DNA of 64,000 nt. Source: Crotophaga sulcirostris (lineage: Eukaryota; Chordata; Aves; Cuculiformes; Crotophagidae). The stretch spans positions 5,355,393-5,419,392 of the forward strand of contig VYZB01000013.1 in assembly GCA_013397455.1 (NCBI GenBank), read 5' to 3'. A model generated the notes under the pieces. It made no database searches. It was not told the DNA's origin and saw only the letters and a list, made by a program, of their open reading frames with translations. Shown here one piece after another: positions 1-12,642 of this stretch. The first letter of the stretch is position 1; each line of letters starts with the position of its first letter. A program made the position numbers and the translations under genes.

Positions 1-183
1 TTCCTTTGAATATAGGGGACTCAGTAGGGACAGGAGCTAGTATCTTCTGGGTTTTTGTTTTGTTTTTTTTTTTTTCTCAGTGGTCTAGTCTTTTCATCTA
101 TTCCAAACCACAATTTAGGAAGTCAACTGTTGCAAAGAGCTCTCGTGAACAAAAAGGCTACAATTAGTTAAGGAGGTTAGCTC

Positions 184-432
184 TCAGCTTTTCTGCATGA
201 GCTCCATTCCCTTAATCACCTTTGAGGCCCTCTGATGGATTCTCTCCAGTAGTTCCTTGTGTTTCTTGAACTGGGAAGCCTGAAACTGGAGACAGTACTC
301 CAGACGGGGCCTAACTAGGGCAACGCAGAGGGGGCCGATAACTTCCTTCGACCTGCTGTCTACACTCGTCTTAATGCACCCATGACACCATTGGCCTTCT
401 TGACCATGAGGACATATTGAGAGAGAGCTCAT
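184..432 (-). mobile_element. CR1 LINE fragment, mid reverse-transcriptase region
   Basis: The minus strand encodes a stretch typical of the second half of avian CR1 ORF2, after the catalytic core. It reads SRSKEV, then a LVRPRLEYC block, then QFKKHKELLERI and a basic RASKVIKG segment. Upstream of that (about 370-430) the expected KKANG-type block is readable only in a neighbouring frame, which shows a frameshift. The copy stops just after the IKG segment and has no 3' tail at its low-coordinate end, so it is truncated at both ends. It is a dead LINE remnant, not a host gene. The call rests on recognised CR1 protein similarity; the exact subfamily is unknown. Confidence 0.8.
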
Positions 433-677
433 GTATCTTCTGTCTGTGATACTTTTTGCTCAGTATAAACATACTTCATATTCTAGTGACTAGAAAAAGT
501 CCCTGATTGTTGAAAACCCTGAAGAGCAATGTTATCGCATTTTTTTCTAGTTTCAGTATGAAAGATACACTCCACTGGGGCAAAAATGTATATGTATATA
601 CACATTTTTTTATTGTTATTTTCTATTACCATATTTTGAAACAGGAATAGAATTCTGTAAGGAATTCCATCCCACGT

Positions 678-1050
678 AGAATCATAGGATCGTCTGTTTG
701 GAAAAGACCTTTGAGACCATCGAGAGCAACCGTACCTGTCCTCTGCTAAACCATGTCCTCCAGAAACTCATCTACTCATCTTTTAAACATCTCCAGGGAT
801 GATGACTCAACCACCTCCCTGGGCAGCATGTTCCACTGCCTAACCACCATTGCAGTGAAGATTTTTTCCCTAATATCCAGCCTAAACCTGCCCTGGCACA
901 ACTTATGGCCATTTCCTCTTGTCCTGTCACCTGTCACTTGGGAGAAGAGAACAACACTTGCTTTGCCACAACCCCCTTTCAGACAGTTGTAGGCAGTGAT
1001 GTGACCTCCCCTCAACCTCCTCTTCTCCAAGCTAAACAACCTCAGCTCCT
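678..1050 (-). mobile_element. CR1 LINE 3' end (ORF2 C-terminus and tail)
   Basis: On the minus strand, starting near 1050, the sequence encodes the CR1 ORF2 C-terminus: [13 protein letters not shown], then [36 protein letters not shown], then [10 protein letters not shown] and SLEMFKR. The 3' end at about 678-700 holds a degenerate octamer tail (AGAATCATAGGAT on the plus strand), as CR1 3' ends do. The open frame covers about 87 codons. This is a 5'-truncated insertion. It starts where the neighbouring fragment at 184-432 stops in the CR1 protein, which is discussed as a finding. Confidence 0.9.
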
Positions 1051-3183
1051 AACTTCAAGTATAAATTAACACAGAAATAATTCTACAGCTTATTAGTACC
1101 TGAGGCACAAACAGTTAGAATATATTTACACATACATATACATTTTGCCTCTTTTTCCCATTTTGTCCTTTTTAACTCCCTAGGCAGATAAAGAAAGATA
1201 TATGTTATATTTAATTGCTATAACTGAACTTTATGAATTACTATTTACTTATTCTTGGTCTAGAAGGATATACTCTAATTTCAGTAACTAACCAAGTTGT
1301 CAGACTCCGACTAGTTCTCCACAGGCTGTGATGAACAAAAGCCAAATTCAGTTTCATTTTCTTTATTGAGACAAAGCAAAGCAAAGAAAGAAACTTCTAA
1401 GTTGTTTCTGCCTTACTTGGCTAATGTCTTCCTTGTTTTGTATATCAAATCTGAAAGGAGAGAGCAAAATAAAATAATTCCTCAGGCAAATGGAATGGAT
1501 TGTTGTTACTTTTACTGATCAATCTATATTGCTGAAAGGTGTGGGAAAAACAGGATTATAATCAAATAACCTTATTCCTTGTAAATAAAAGTGTTAATTA
1601 GCATTTTAATTGCAGGACTTGTGCACCATGAGTTGTATGTATATTGTTCTCAGCAGCACAGCACTGTTTTATTTTGAAGTGCCTGATAAGTTAACATTAA
1701 ATTTAATGACTTACTCTTCTCATTATACTCATTAGTATATGAAAAACATGAACAAAAGATATGGATAGCTCAGGGGAAAACACATTTTTCCTTCTTGTGG
1801 AACAGCAAGCTTCTCATACATTTCACATACATACTGTGAGAACTGAGCAGCTATTCCAGCCCTTAGGTGAAACTCAGTGTCTCCCTTATTTACCTGACAG
1901 TCCTATGCTTTTCCAGAGAGGATCTAATTAAATCTCTCAAAGTCGTCCTCTCAGAATTCTGAGTCCCATCAAAAAAGAGGTTTAGTTCAATGTACCTATC
2001 CTTTAAGTTACACATCCAGGTATGGCCTTCCAGATAAGACTCTCCACTGAGAAATTTGTCTAAATCGGACTCCTTAGAACAAATGAACCAGAAAGGGTGG
2101 TTTTGTTTTATTTGGGTTTTTTTTTATTTGTTGTTGTTCCCCCCACCACTCCCATCTTCTGGTGTCTTGGAACAGAAATACAAATAGCATAGACAAAAAG
2201 GACAGAAAGCATTCTCACAACAACGAAAGTCATGAAAAGGAGCTGGAGTAATTTAGAGCAGTCTGTTTCTTTGCAAGTTAAAAACTAAAGTTATTTTCAG
2301 AGAAAACATTTCTAAATCCATTTGCCTTAGAAAGTTTCAGTGTATAAGTAGGACTTCTGTCTCCATTCATTGAGATATAGCTCAGTCTTAACCTGAGAGC
2401 TGGCGCATATTTCAAGTAATGTAGCAGCACTCTCTTCCCACAAACATATTAGATTACAGCCAAATGAATCTATACAACTTGAGAATGATGAAGATAAACA
2501 AAGGTAAACCATGTCCTACTGTGATCACAGTGAACTTCATTGTACTGACCCCATGCTAACAAATATGGAACAAGCCTGTGAAAGAAAAGTAATTGAAATT
2601 CACAGGGGCTCTTAGACCATTGAATGGTTCAGTAACCTTGGCATTAATTTATAAATTGCTTTTACTTTCAAAATACCATGCACAGAAGAGAGACTATTCA
2701 AATAGCTTAGGGAATAGCTGCTTTCACCACCACTCTCTCTTTAAAAAGATCTGACCTTGCTGTTGTGAGGACTTGCTATTAATGTTAGTAAAGATCTATC
2801 TGAGAAAGGACAAACAGGATAAACACTGTTGAATATCTGTTAGCCAACATACGTGCTTCTGTTAGACTAGAGCAACCTTTCATTCAACTGCTTTACTGTG
2901 CAATAAGAAACTGATTTCCTATCAGAATGCTAAAAGAAAAGATGTCTCACAGTTACTTACATGTTGCAATCAGGAGTAAAAAAAAAAAAAAAAGAAACTT
3001 ATATTGAAAAGTACTGATTCTAAAATAGAAGAATTTGAAAAACACATCAAGGAAGTAGTCAATCTGTGTGAGGTCAACTGCAGATACAGCATCTCTGGAA
3101 ACTTTGTTTACTTAACAAAAAGTCTCTCTCCATTAGTGGAAAAAGTACAAAATAACATAATTTAGGAAGTAAAAATAGAAAGG
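1051..3183. other. Gene-free AT-rich stretch
   Basis: No coding region, RNA gene or repeat family is recognised. There is a T-rich tract near 2101-2145 and a 15-base-class A run near 2980. The only open frames are short and have no protein character. Confidence 0.6.
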
Positions 3184-3345
3184 TGATATAGGCTGGAAGG
3201 AAATTTTGCAGGTCATCTAGTCAATCTTGTTTGAAATACAGTTAAATTCATTGTTACATCAGGTTACTCAAGGTCTTGTTCAGTCAAGATTAATATTGCA
3301 CGTTTTCCATGAGTTCTTTCTAGACTAGGACTTCCCTGGACTTAT
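3184..3345 (-). mobile_element. Old CR1 LINE 3' end
   Basis: The plus strand shows the antisense landmarks of a CR1 3' end in order: AGGCTGGAAGGAAATTT, GGTCATCTAGTCAA, ATCAGGTTACTCAAGG and TTGTTCAGTCAAG. In recognised avian CR1 copies these words occur with the same order and spacing. The copy is strongly diverged and no octamer tail is visible. The direction is therefore minus strand, with the 3' end at about 3184. The upstream boundary is uncertain because similarity fades after about 3345. Confidence 0.7.
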
Positions 3346-4730
3346 CTGAGGTTCTATGAAAAACATAATTTTCTATATCTTTTATCACTGTGTTCCCCAT
3401 CCTGCTGAGCTTTGGTCTAGTTGCTTTAGACTTCCTTTTCTGCCGGCATATTTACAGATGCCCTTCTTGCAGTCTTTCACATTCCATACCAAACTTAGCA
3501 TCATCCCTGCACTCCTGAGTAAAGTTTCTGTGTTCCTCTCAGATTCCACCTTCTATGTAATCCTTTTTCACATCTCATCTCAGTCAGGAATTTTCGGCTC
3601 AGCTCATCTTCTGCTGCTCCTGCCCAACTTCTGTATATTAGAATGATCCCTTTCTGTGCCCTGAGGAAGCTGTCCAGGAAGATCAGGCAGGTTTCTTGTA
3701 TCCTTTCACCCTGCAGACAGCCTCCTACAGGATTCCAAAAATCAGTTCCCTGGAAAAACAGAATTCAGCTCTCCTGATGTTGGGGATTGTAATTCTGCTT
3801 GCCTTCCTCATTTCTCTCATGATTTTAAATTCAACCACCTTGCTGTAGCTGGTGTTGCTGTAGCAGAAGTCTTTTATTAGTCATCTCACTGATTACTTGT
3901 ATCAAGAAACCGTAATCAGCACACTGCAGACATATACTACCTTACTTGCTCCTAACCATTTTCCTACCCAGTAAACGTCAAAGTGCTTAGTGTCTCATGA
4001 GTGCCAGGACCCGTAGTTGCGAGGCTTGTACTGTTTGTTAAAAAACCTTCCTTCATTTTTTTTGGAGGGACCTGCCAGTATTTACTGACACTGGTCTGTC
4101 TTCTAATCCATAAACCATTGGTCAGCTCACGATCTTGACAGAACAAAGACCTTTTGCTTTTCTGTGCAAAATATAACCCTCCCTTCTCACTTCCCAGCTT
4201 CTCTGCCGCCTGTAACCATCCATGGCAGCACTTCAGTTATTTGAGCTCTATCATCATGACTCTTTGGTCCCGGGGTTGTAGCTGTTGTGGGCCTGGCTGG
4301 AATACATGGATCAGACTCAGCTGGCTTGTATGCCTACCTTGATGGATACTCTTCCCTCTCATCTGTCACCAGTGTACTATACTTTTCTGAAAGTGCACAT
4401 ATGTAGGGGGAAAAGACTTTCTTCTTCAGCCAGAAGTAACAAGTTTCCAGCCTCTGTCTGGCTACACACAGATGCTGGCCATCTCTCTTTCCACACAGTC
4501 TTCTAGAAGTTCATAAAATGTAAATAAAGGTAAGCACTCTGGCTGTAATCAAACAGAATTTGTAAAGTAGCTACGAAATTTAATTTGCATCTCTAATTTG
4601 AAGCTGCAGGGCAATAAAACAAACAAACAAAACTCCAAAATAAACAAATCTACAAAAGTAAAATAATTTCAGAAGGCTGATTGTATGATGCGGAATACAT
4701 GTTGCAGGATGCCATCCCATAATAACATCT

Positions 4731-4764
4731 GTACATTAGATGGAGGAGTACACTAGATGGAGGA
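4731..4764. repeat. 17-bp imperfect tandem duplication
   Basis: Copy one (4731-4747) reads GTACATTAGATGGAGGA and copy two (4748-4764) reads GTACACTAGATGGAGGA. They differ at one position. This looks like a recent slippage or small segmental duplication. Confidence 0.9.
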
Positions 4765-5850
4765 TTACTTAAAGAGCTAAATCAGTGGATCTTGTTACTG
4801 AAATAATGAGATTAATATATTTGTAATACCTAACAATAGAAAGATACTTTTGATTAAACAAGAATATCTTGTGGACTTATATATGACAATATTTGATGGT
4901 CATAAAATTGAAAATGCAAATAGATAAATATATAGTATATAATGAGCATTGTGAAATGTTGCAGGTAAGGTCCCATCCCTAAAACCAGTTCTCTCTATCT
5001 TGAGACTTATGACTGAAGAAACATTGTCTTTTCGAGGAAAGGAAGAAGGAATTAAGAAGAAAAATATTTTACTTTGTCAAATTATTTAGCTTGACAAAAT
5101 GAAATGTACCAATTTCACTTGATTTTCAAGCTGGTTAATTTTGACTAGAATTAAAACAGTACTGTTACCCATCTGCTCACAAAGCCACTCATAACACAGA
5201 GGCTGGTGAGCACAAAGTCAAATAATGACATTCTTCTGATATATGTGATTGGAGAATGATCTACATAACCATCTGCATAATGAAAGATTGGAATGCTGAT
5301 ATAATGCTCCAATTTTATTTTTAATTTCCTTTAATTTCTTTCTTCAGGAAAGAAGGAGCTTACTAGCAGGAAACCAAGTAATGCTTTCAAAATGATAATC
5401 AGCAATTAAGTGATCATAGTTATGATTCAGTGTTAACATCCTTATAGACTAAAAAAAAGCAAACAGTACCCTATCCTTCTCTAGAAGCAATGCTTTTTTT
5501 CTTTTTTTTTTCAGTCAGTTAAGTGTAGAAATCATGTAAACTTCCATTGTACCTATAAGGGTGAGGATTTTTTTTTTCTAAGAAAATATTAAACAGTCTT
5601 ATCAATATTGTAGGATGCTTCCTACTACCAATTGGACTGTATTTTGGGTGTACTGCCTACATTTTTATTTAAATTGCAATTAATTTACAAAGAAAACACA
5701 CTAATATTATTGCTAAAATCTATTTTACATATATATATATAACAGTATATACACAGACACATACATGAACTATAAACTACATGTAATTAGTTGTAATTAT
5801 AGAATTTAGGATAATCACAGAAATGTTTTATTTATGTATATATATACACA

Positions 5851-5881
5851 NNNNNNNNNNNNNNNNNNNNNNNNNNNNNNN
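5851..5881. other. Assembly gap (31 N)
   Basis: Thirty-one ambiguous bases follow an alternating TATATATATACACA tract. A microsatellite that could not be resolved is the likely cause of the gap. Confidence 0.99.
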
Positions 5882-6732
5882 CCTTCAGTTTATTAAAGAA
5901 AATAGAAAATATTATTTATACCACAGTCTCTTATTTTCTAAACAGTTCACCTTTTGAAATTGTAAGAAGTCTCAAAAAGTTCCTTATCTCTAAGCTATAT
6001 TTAAGCTATAGAGTCTTAACCTTTATTAAAAATGCTAGCCCTAACTAATTTTTAATCTATTATTACCCTGTTTTAAACTATTTGCTCTAATCTGTCTGTT
6101 GACACACCTTGCCTTTACTGATTCAGTTGGACTGGGTTTTAAGCCAGCCGTGGTAGGGGCTGTACAATGGACCTTATGAGCAGCTTATGTTGCCTGGTAG
6201 ACTTAATAAAAACCCAAACTGATGATTCTAAAATCCTATATTCTTTATCAACCTGCTTTAATGGGACAGTCTTTCTTTGAATCATTAATAACTTCAAATT
6301 ATATCTCACATATAGGGAAAAAAGCAATATACTCCAAAATGTTTTAATTTAATTAGTTAGTTGCCATTTAAAGAATTTTGTTTAATTATCAGCAAAAAAG
6401 TTACTTTTTAAAAAAAAATTAAGTAACAATTAATTCAGGTTTATTGAACACTAATTTGGTGATTGGCAGATTTGGTCACAAGATCTCATTCACAAAAGAA
6501 CTTAAAAGAAGTTTTTATGTCTTATAACGGTATATACAGAAAGGTAAAATAAAGAACATTTACATTATTTCAGAAAATTATTCTGTTAATCCTAGTAGAG
6601 CTAATGATTTGTTGTTTTGTTGGGTTTTTTTTAATTTAGGGAAAGGCTGGGATACTTAACCCCTTATTGATCTATCACCTAGAACTTTAATAAAAATAAT
6701 ACTGCTGATAACATAACATAGAATGTAATGTT

Positions 6733-7433
6733 TGTCATGGTTTAGCCTTGACCCAGCTAAATTTAGCAGCTCAGAACTGTGCAGCTGGGATCCCAGATTC
6801 CACCCCACCACACGCAGGGGAAGAGGAGTGGAAAATGAGAGGAAAAAGGCTTGTGGATTGGAAACTAAAACTACAGCTCTAATGAAATTATAATAATAAT
6901 AGTAATAATGATTAAAATAGTTAGACAGCAAGGAAATATGTACAAATGTCTGAGATCGCACCCCCACTCCACTGCTCCATGACTATGCGTCACCACAAAT
7001 GCTGTAGAGCAGACACGAGGGAATGGGTCTACAGCTAGGAGGGAGCTGAACTCAGGAACTGGATTGAGGGATGCACAGATCCGGGGCCAGGAGTAAATAG
7101 ACAAACAAGGTCCTCACTGGACGTCTGCCATCACAGAAGAGAGCGAGGTGCTCATGATCTCTCAATTTTATACCAAGTATGACGTATATGGGATGGAATA
7201 CTCTGTTGGTCAGTTTGGGGTCACCTGTCCTGTCCACTCCTCCCTGCAGGTGCAGCCTTTTTCACTAGCTCGAGGATGGCCTTGGTTACTAGAGGAATAA
7301 GTATAAACCTTGGCCTTTCTGCATACTGATGTTCCATGATATCATTTCCAGAGAGAAATTGTCTGTATAGCATTTAGTTAACTCTCAGAAAATGTAGTTA
7401 CTTTAGACTAAGACTGAGCCAGAATCAGTAGTC
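6733..7433 (-). mobile_element. Solo endogenous-retrovirus LTR (family B, copy 1)
   Basis: The block begins TGTCATGGTTTAGCC on the plus strand and ends near AGAATCAGTAGTCA. It is homologous over its full length to 22249-22955, sharing for example TGGAAACTAAAACTAC, a TAA-rich tract, ATGACGTATATGGGAT and CCTGTCCACTCCTCCCT. Read on the minus strand it has a TATA box (GGTATAAAAT, rc of about 7166-7175), so the LTR is transcribed leftward; this agrees with recognised avian ERVL-type LTRs. No gag, pol or env sequence lies beside it, so it is a solo LTR. I cannot see a convincing target-site duplication. Confidence 0.82.
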
Positions 7434-10400
7434 ACCCCAATTAACTGAAACCGTAACAATATCTTTGTCTCAGGTATACTACAATGACTTAAAATCAATG
7501 TAATTTAGCAGCAGGAAAAATCACTACAGGCAAAATGAGGTGTTTGCAACTAGAAAAATAAGATTTCAATTATATGGTTAGATTTCATCATCTAACATTT
7601 ACATGTGTATGAAAATAAGTTCGCTCCTTGAGGTAAAAAAAACCAAATAAACAAACAAACAAAAAAGAAGCAAGAATTTATTTTCAGACTCTGGTGATTC
7701 TTTCTATATCAATTCTCACTAAAGAGCAACATCGGGATGTTTTGTTTCTGAATCTCTCTTGTGATTTTACTATTTTTCGTTGATTTTTTTAATAACTATC
7801 ACTATTTATTTTCCTTATATAACACTTCAGCATGTTTATTTCTTGTAAAAGCTTACTTCTTTATATTTTTGACTTATTTTTATTATTTTATTTTTTGTTC
7901 TATTGATATATCACTGTCTTCTAGGGAGGTGGAGAGGTGTTTGATCAGCTCAATCAGATCTCAGTATGATTGTATATCTTCATTCTTAATACTGGAATAA
8001 AAACATCTATGCAACACAGGGACAAAGTAATTCAGTAACGAACTAAATGCTATATGTCAAGACGAATATACAGCTAGAAATGCCAAATAAAATCTATAAC
8101 ACAGAATAAAAATATATATAACCACTACATTAACATGTATAAATGGAAGTCAGACTCAAAGGATGTATGGAGTGATTCTTTCACCTTGCTCATCCCTGGA
8201 TAGATTTTTAGCGGAGACTGGTTTCTGGTACCATAAAAAGAAATAAGTCAAAAAAAGATAACACAAGGCCAGTAAGCGTGCCATAAAACAAAATAGTGAA
8301 ATGGGTTTATCTAGTTTGAAGGGATGCCCATCTTCAAATATGTAACAGGTTACTTCGAACAGAAAGGGAATAGCCTCTTGTCTGTGTAACAAGATGTAAC
8401 TGGTTTAACTGCTAACAAGGGAAACTGAAGTAGAAACTATGAAAAATAATAGTAAAAATAAACAACCACAAAATGTCCTTAGAGTGGATTTTCTGAAAAA
8501 GACATATTATCTTTTGGAACTCTTGAAAGGCAGTTTAGCCAGAAATCTGTTACCAGTGAATAAAAAAAAGCTTCTACAGCTTTGTCATTAGAAAAGACTT
8601 CCAAGTCTCATTCAGCCTTATGTGTCAGGCCCTGAAGGTGTTCTGACCCTGGGGCCAGACCAGATCTCAACTATCCCATCACTACAGCTTTCCTGGGTAC
8701 TTGTAGTGCTCTGGTTTGCCCTCAGTCACTATCTCCATCCCAGACTGCAGAAGTGCTGCAGGACAGAGCTCTGCTCAAGGGAGGATCTTGGTTGCCCCAT
8801 GGCCCTCCTCTGCTTCTGACTCCTTCCTGTGGGAAAGTCAGCCCTGAGTAGTCAAATGTTGCCACCACAAAAATGGAAGAGTGTTCCTATGGATTTGGAA
8901 ATTTCTCATCAGTGTATGTAATGTCTTTTTATGCTACTGATCATAAAGGAGGACTTGGCATCTCTCAGCTAGATGGAGATCACTCAGATGTCAAACACCT
9001 GTCAGTTTTTTAGTTTCTAAAGACCACAAGCTGAAGATGAAATGATTGGACCTTTACTTTGACTATCATCAGAAAAAGCTAACAGCATAATTGCCAGAAA
9101 ACTATCATTTCTGATTATTCTAATTTGTGAAGAGGCAGAAACCAGTACAAAATTCTCACAAAAATCTTATAAAGATGTTTTTTCTGATATAACATCTGTT
9201 AACAATGCATGCAAAAAAATGTGTATAAAATGTGTATAATAAACTGCCCTTCACTGCTAGCTATTCAGATGAGAATCCCTGTTATTCTATGTCCAGGGAA
9301 CCTACCTGACAAAGTTTTATACTCATGAATAATCATATACGTGCAAGCGACAAATGGTCTTCATTCCTGTATCAGCTATTTGAAAAGAAAACAAACTGCT
9401 AGCTAGGGCCATCTTCACATGTAATGTAATTTGTGACATATAGATAGCCTACAGTTTTATATTTGTTCAAATCCTTATATGATTAGGAAACAACTCCTTT
9501 AACAGGATAATGCATAAGCCATTTCACATAACCTACAAATAAGTTAAATATAAAGGAAAGGTAAATAAGGAAAATGTAAGGTAAATTGATATCATTGATC
9601 TTGTTTTTACCTCTAAATTGTTGAAATTTGGTGGATGCTGGATGTATGGATGCAAAGTAAATTGAAAATACACTGAAGTGGGTAAGAATGACTGCACTCT
9701 AATTGGTCTTAAGTTGTATGGCAGCCATGATCCTGAGGTTCCACTTTTATTTGCCTGACCATCAAAGATTAAAGTTAACAGGATTTTTTCCACTTCAGTT
9801 ATCTGTCTTTGGAGATTGTTTCAGGTGTTAAAAAAAGTATCATGTTCTACTTGCAGTCCTTGTCACTTGGTAGCAATAAGTATAACCCATCTCTTCACAA
9901 GACTGTAGAATCATTTCCTAAGGGAAGGACTGGAAGACCAAGATCTTGAGGTGTTTAAAACTGAAATGTGTTCAACAAAATTATGAAAAATATATTGACT
10001 GTTAAGTATAAACCTTGACTGACAAGAAAAAAAAAACTATCAAAAATTTATTACTGAAGTATGAAATTACCTATTTAGTTGTATTAACCTCTTTCTAAAT
10101 AACTTTTTTTGTTTGGATCTTGTGGATAGGGCAAAATGTCCCAGATGTATTCTCTGTATTATTTCTGTACCTAGAGTACTTAATTTGTGAAGAAATAAGA
10201 CATTTTTATCAAAAAACCTAGTGAGAAAATTTATATTTCACTACTGTTATATATTTTCTGAAATTAAATAGGAAAGAGTACTTAACACGGATGAGCAAAT
10301 ATGAAGTATCTCTACTGCAGGCTTTGAAACATTTATGGTATAATTAGTTCAATCATAGGATGTACTGTGCTGAAAAACGTCACTTCTCACCCAGAATCAC

Positions 10401-12642
10401 AAAAAATGGGAAGAAAAGTGAGCTAATGTATGTTAAAATGAAGTAAGGATTTCTAAAGTGTAACCTGTTCCAAGGTACGTATTTGGATAATTGCTCTTAT
10501 TCTTTTATGAATATGAGAATAGACTCTCTCACTTTCATACTTTATTTCACAATAATCTGATTCATAAGATGTTGTTACTGTCAATTGAAGAGTGCTGCTT
10601 CTAAATTATATTTTGCTACATTGACTACTGAACCATAGTGGGAGTGCCCTTTGTTATTTAGACCTTCTGTATCAGCTTAATATTTCATCTTCATTTTGTA
10701 TGACTGAGATGAGATGAGTACGGTATTCAATTGATATCTTTCAGGTAAGAGATTTCTGAAGAGCTGTAGCCCCATGCAGTAATGACATATGAGGAAAAGA
10801 GCCTTAAAAATTTTGCAGTTTTGTTACTATTTTATCTAAAATTTATATACTGTACAGGATCATATATTTGTGAAATCACACCTATTTGTCACTGAAAAAA
10901 ACCCCAAAAAAGCAAAGCAAAACAAAAAAAAAACCCACAAACTATGTTTTAGGTGGAAATATTAAGGAATAAGTGACAAGTTTGTGTTTTCAGTGTTACC
11001 ATTCAGAGATGACACCCATTTGACCTTCACTTCACCCAATTCTGGAGAAAGTTTCAGATCTAGTGCTTCAGCATATGTTTACTGATAGAACTTCTTCCAG
11101 TTCATGGTACAATCTATCTGGTACTGCTTATAAGAGGTATAATATATAGTTATCATTTAATTATTTCTTTTTTTTTATGATCTATGCAATATTTTATGTT
11201 TCTGTGACTTGAAGCACGCCGTTATGTTTTTTTTTTTAATTGTAAGATATGTATAGGTTGGAAATTGAATAGTGTCAAGCCAAGTCCTATGACCAAAATT
11301 TCTTTTATTTTTTTATTTGAAGATGAAGGTCTTCTTTTGAAGCAACAGTGTCTTTTTTTTAAGAGTGCTATCTTAAAAACCTGGAGAGATTTCTGGGGGC
11401 TCTTGTCTACACAATTGACTTCGTGTTTTTCCTTAGTGACAATATGTTTACAATTGGAGAACTTTGTTAGTTTCTGCCAGACCTGTTTCCAAATCCAAGT
11501 ATTTGTATTGTAAAATACTGTGTTGTATTAAACTGATTTTTACCCTGCAGAAAAAAACCAGAACTTTAAAAATTGTTTCTTGTTTCAGTGTTATGACTGC
11601 TGTAGTTAAATGATATTAAAACCTCCCTAACTTCAACTTCACAGAAAACCACGAAGTGTAGAATTATCACTTTAGAAAAACAACAAAAGCAATTATGTTT
11701 GAAAAGGCATAATTAGATATAGCAGGTGGTATAGCTTGAAATACAAATGTGCATAAAAAAAGTAAAAGAAAAACACATTTAAAGGCAAAAATCTGCAAGT
11801 GGACTAGTCCATAAAAAGCGCCTTGAAAATAATATTTTTCTTTTTCTTCATCCTAAGTTTTTTTTTTATTTTGGACTGATTCTTAATGTGGCTGTCCCTC
11901 AATTACCAGGGAAATAAAAAATTAAAGTAAATGTATGACCTCAAGGATTACAAATTGAGAAGCAAGGGTTCTTTTGTTTGTACCTTTCTTGCAAAGTTGT
12001 CATTGACAGATTGTCTTTCTGTATATCTCTTGGCACAAATCAATGTTTTTCTTTAAGTACAGCAGTCTTTGGAGAAAAAGAATACATGTTTTGAATATTT
12101 TAGGAGTCCACCTATCTTATGGTAACAGCCACAAACAACAATTTATTTATTTGTGATAATTCCTAATCTATAAGACAAAGTTTTGTGACTGTGAAACTAA
12201 ATGCAATTTTAAATTACTGTTGCTATTATATGTGTATAGAGTAATGTATGTGAATGTGTTTTTCTGAAGAAATTTTTCATTGTTTTGAAAACAAGGGGTC
12301 TGTGACTGGTCCGTGATGTTGCTTTACTGTCTTCTGAAGAACTGAAATATGTCCTGCACTGAAGAAGACTAATGACCTCCATGCCTAGCACTTAACCACT
12401 TGTTCATTTAGTTAGCATGTTTATGGCTATTGTTTGTTTTCTTTGGATATTTGCATGGTATATGTTTTAATAGAATTATATTCTTGTGAAACATTTAAAA
12501 AAATCCAACAGATTATTGATACATATACCAAAATATGTTACAGTCATTATGTCAGATTTTCAGTGAGAAAGAAAGTCAGAGTCCAAATTGATAGAGTAGC
12601 CTGAGAAATCACTGCATCAAATAAAATTAAAAACAGGGGAAG
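7434..12642. other. Gene-free AT-rich stretch
   Basis: No gene is recognised. A GC-richer patch at about 8620-8840 has no identifiable homology. At about 9905-9965 a phrase resembling the CR1 C-terminal coding pattern (GGTGTTTAAAACTGAA after a CCTAAGGGAAG motif) is too weak to call. Poly-A and poly-T runs occur at about 10920-10935, 11168-11177 and 11226-11238. Confidence 0.55.

Larger units (their letters stand above)
3346..6732. other. Gene-free stretch with a short gap and a 17-bp tandem duplication
   Basis: The part from 3350 to 4500 is somewhat richer in G and C than its surroundings and carries several ORFs of 60-96 codons, none with recognisable protein features. From 4550 on the DNA is AT-rich. 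No gene or RNA is recognised. Confidence 0.55.

Noticed and set aside
8622..8840. GC-richer patch with 65-codon ORF, considered as an exon
   Set aside because: No good splice sites frame it and the translation has no recognisable character.
9905..9965. Possible CR1 C-terminal trace
   Set aside because: Only one phrase (GAGGTGTTTAAAACTGAA) resembles CR1 and no second landmark supports it.
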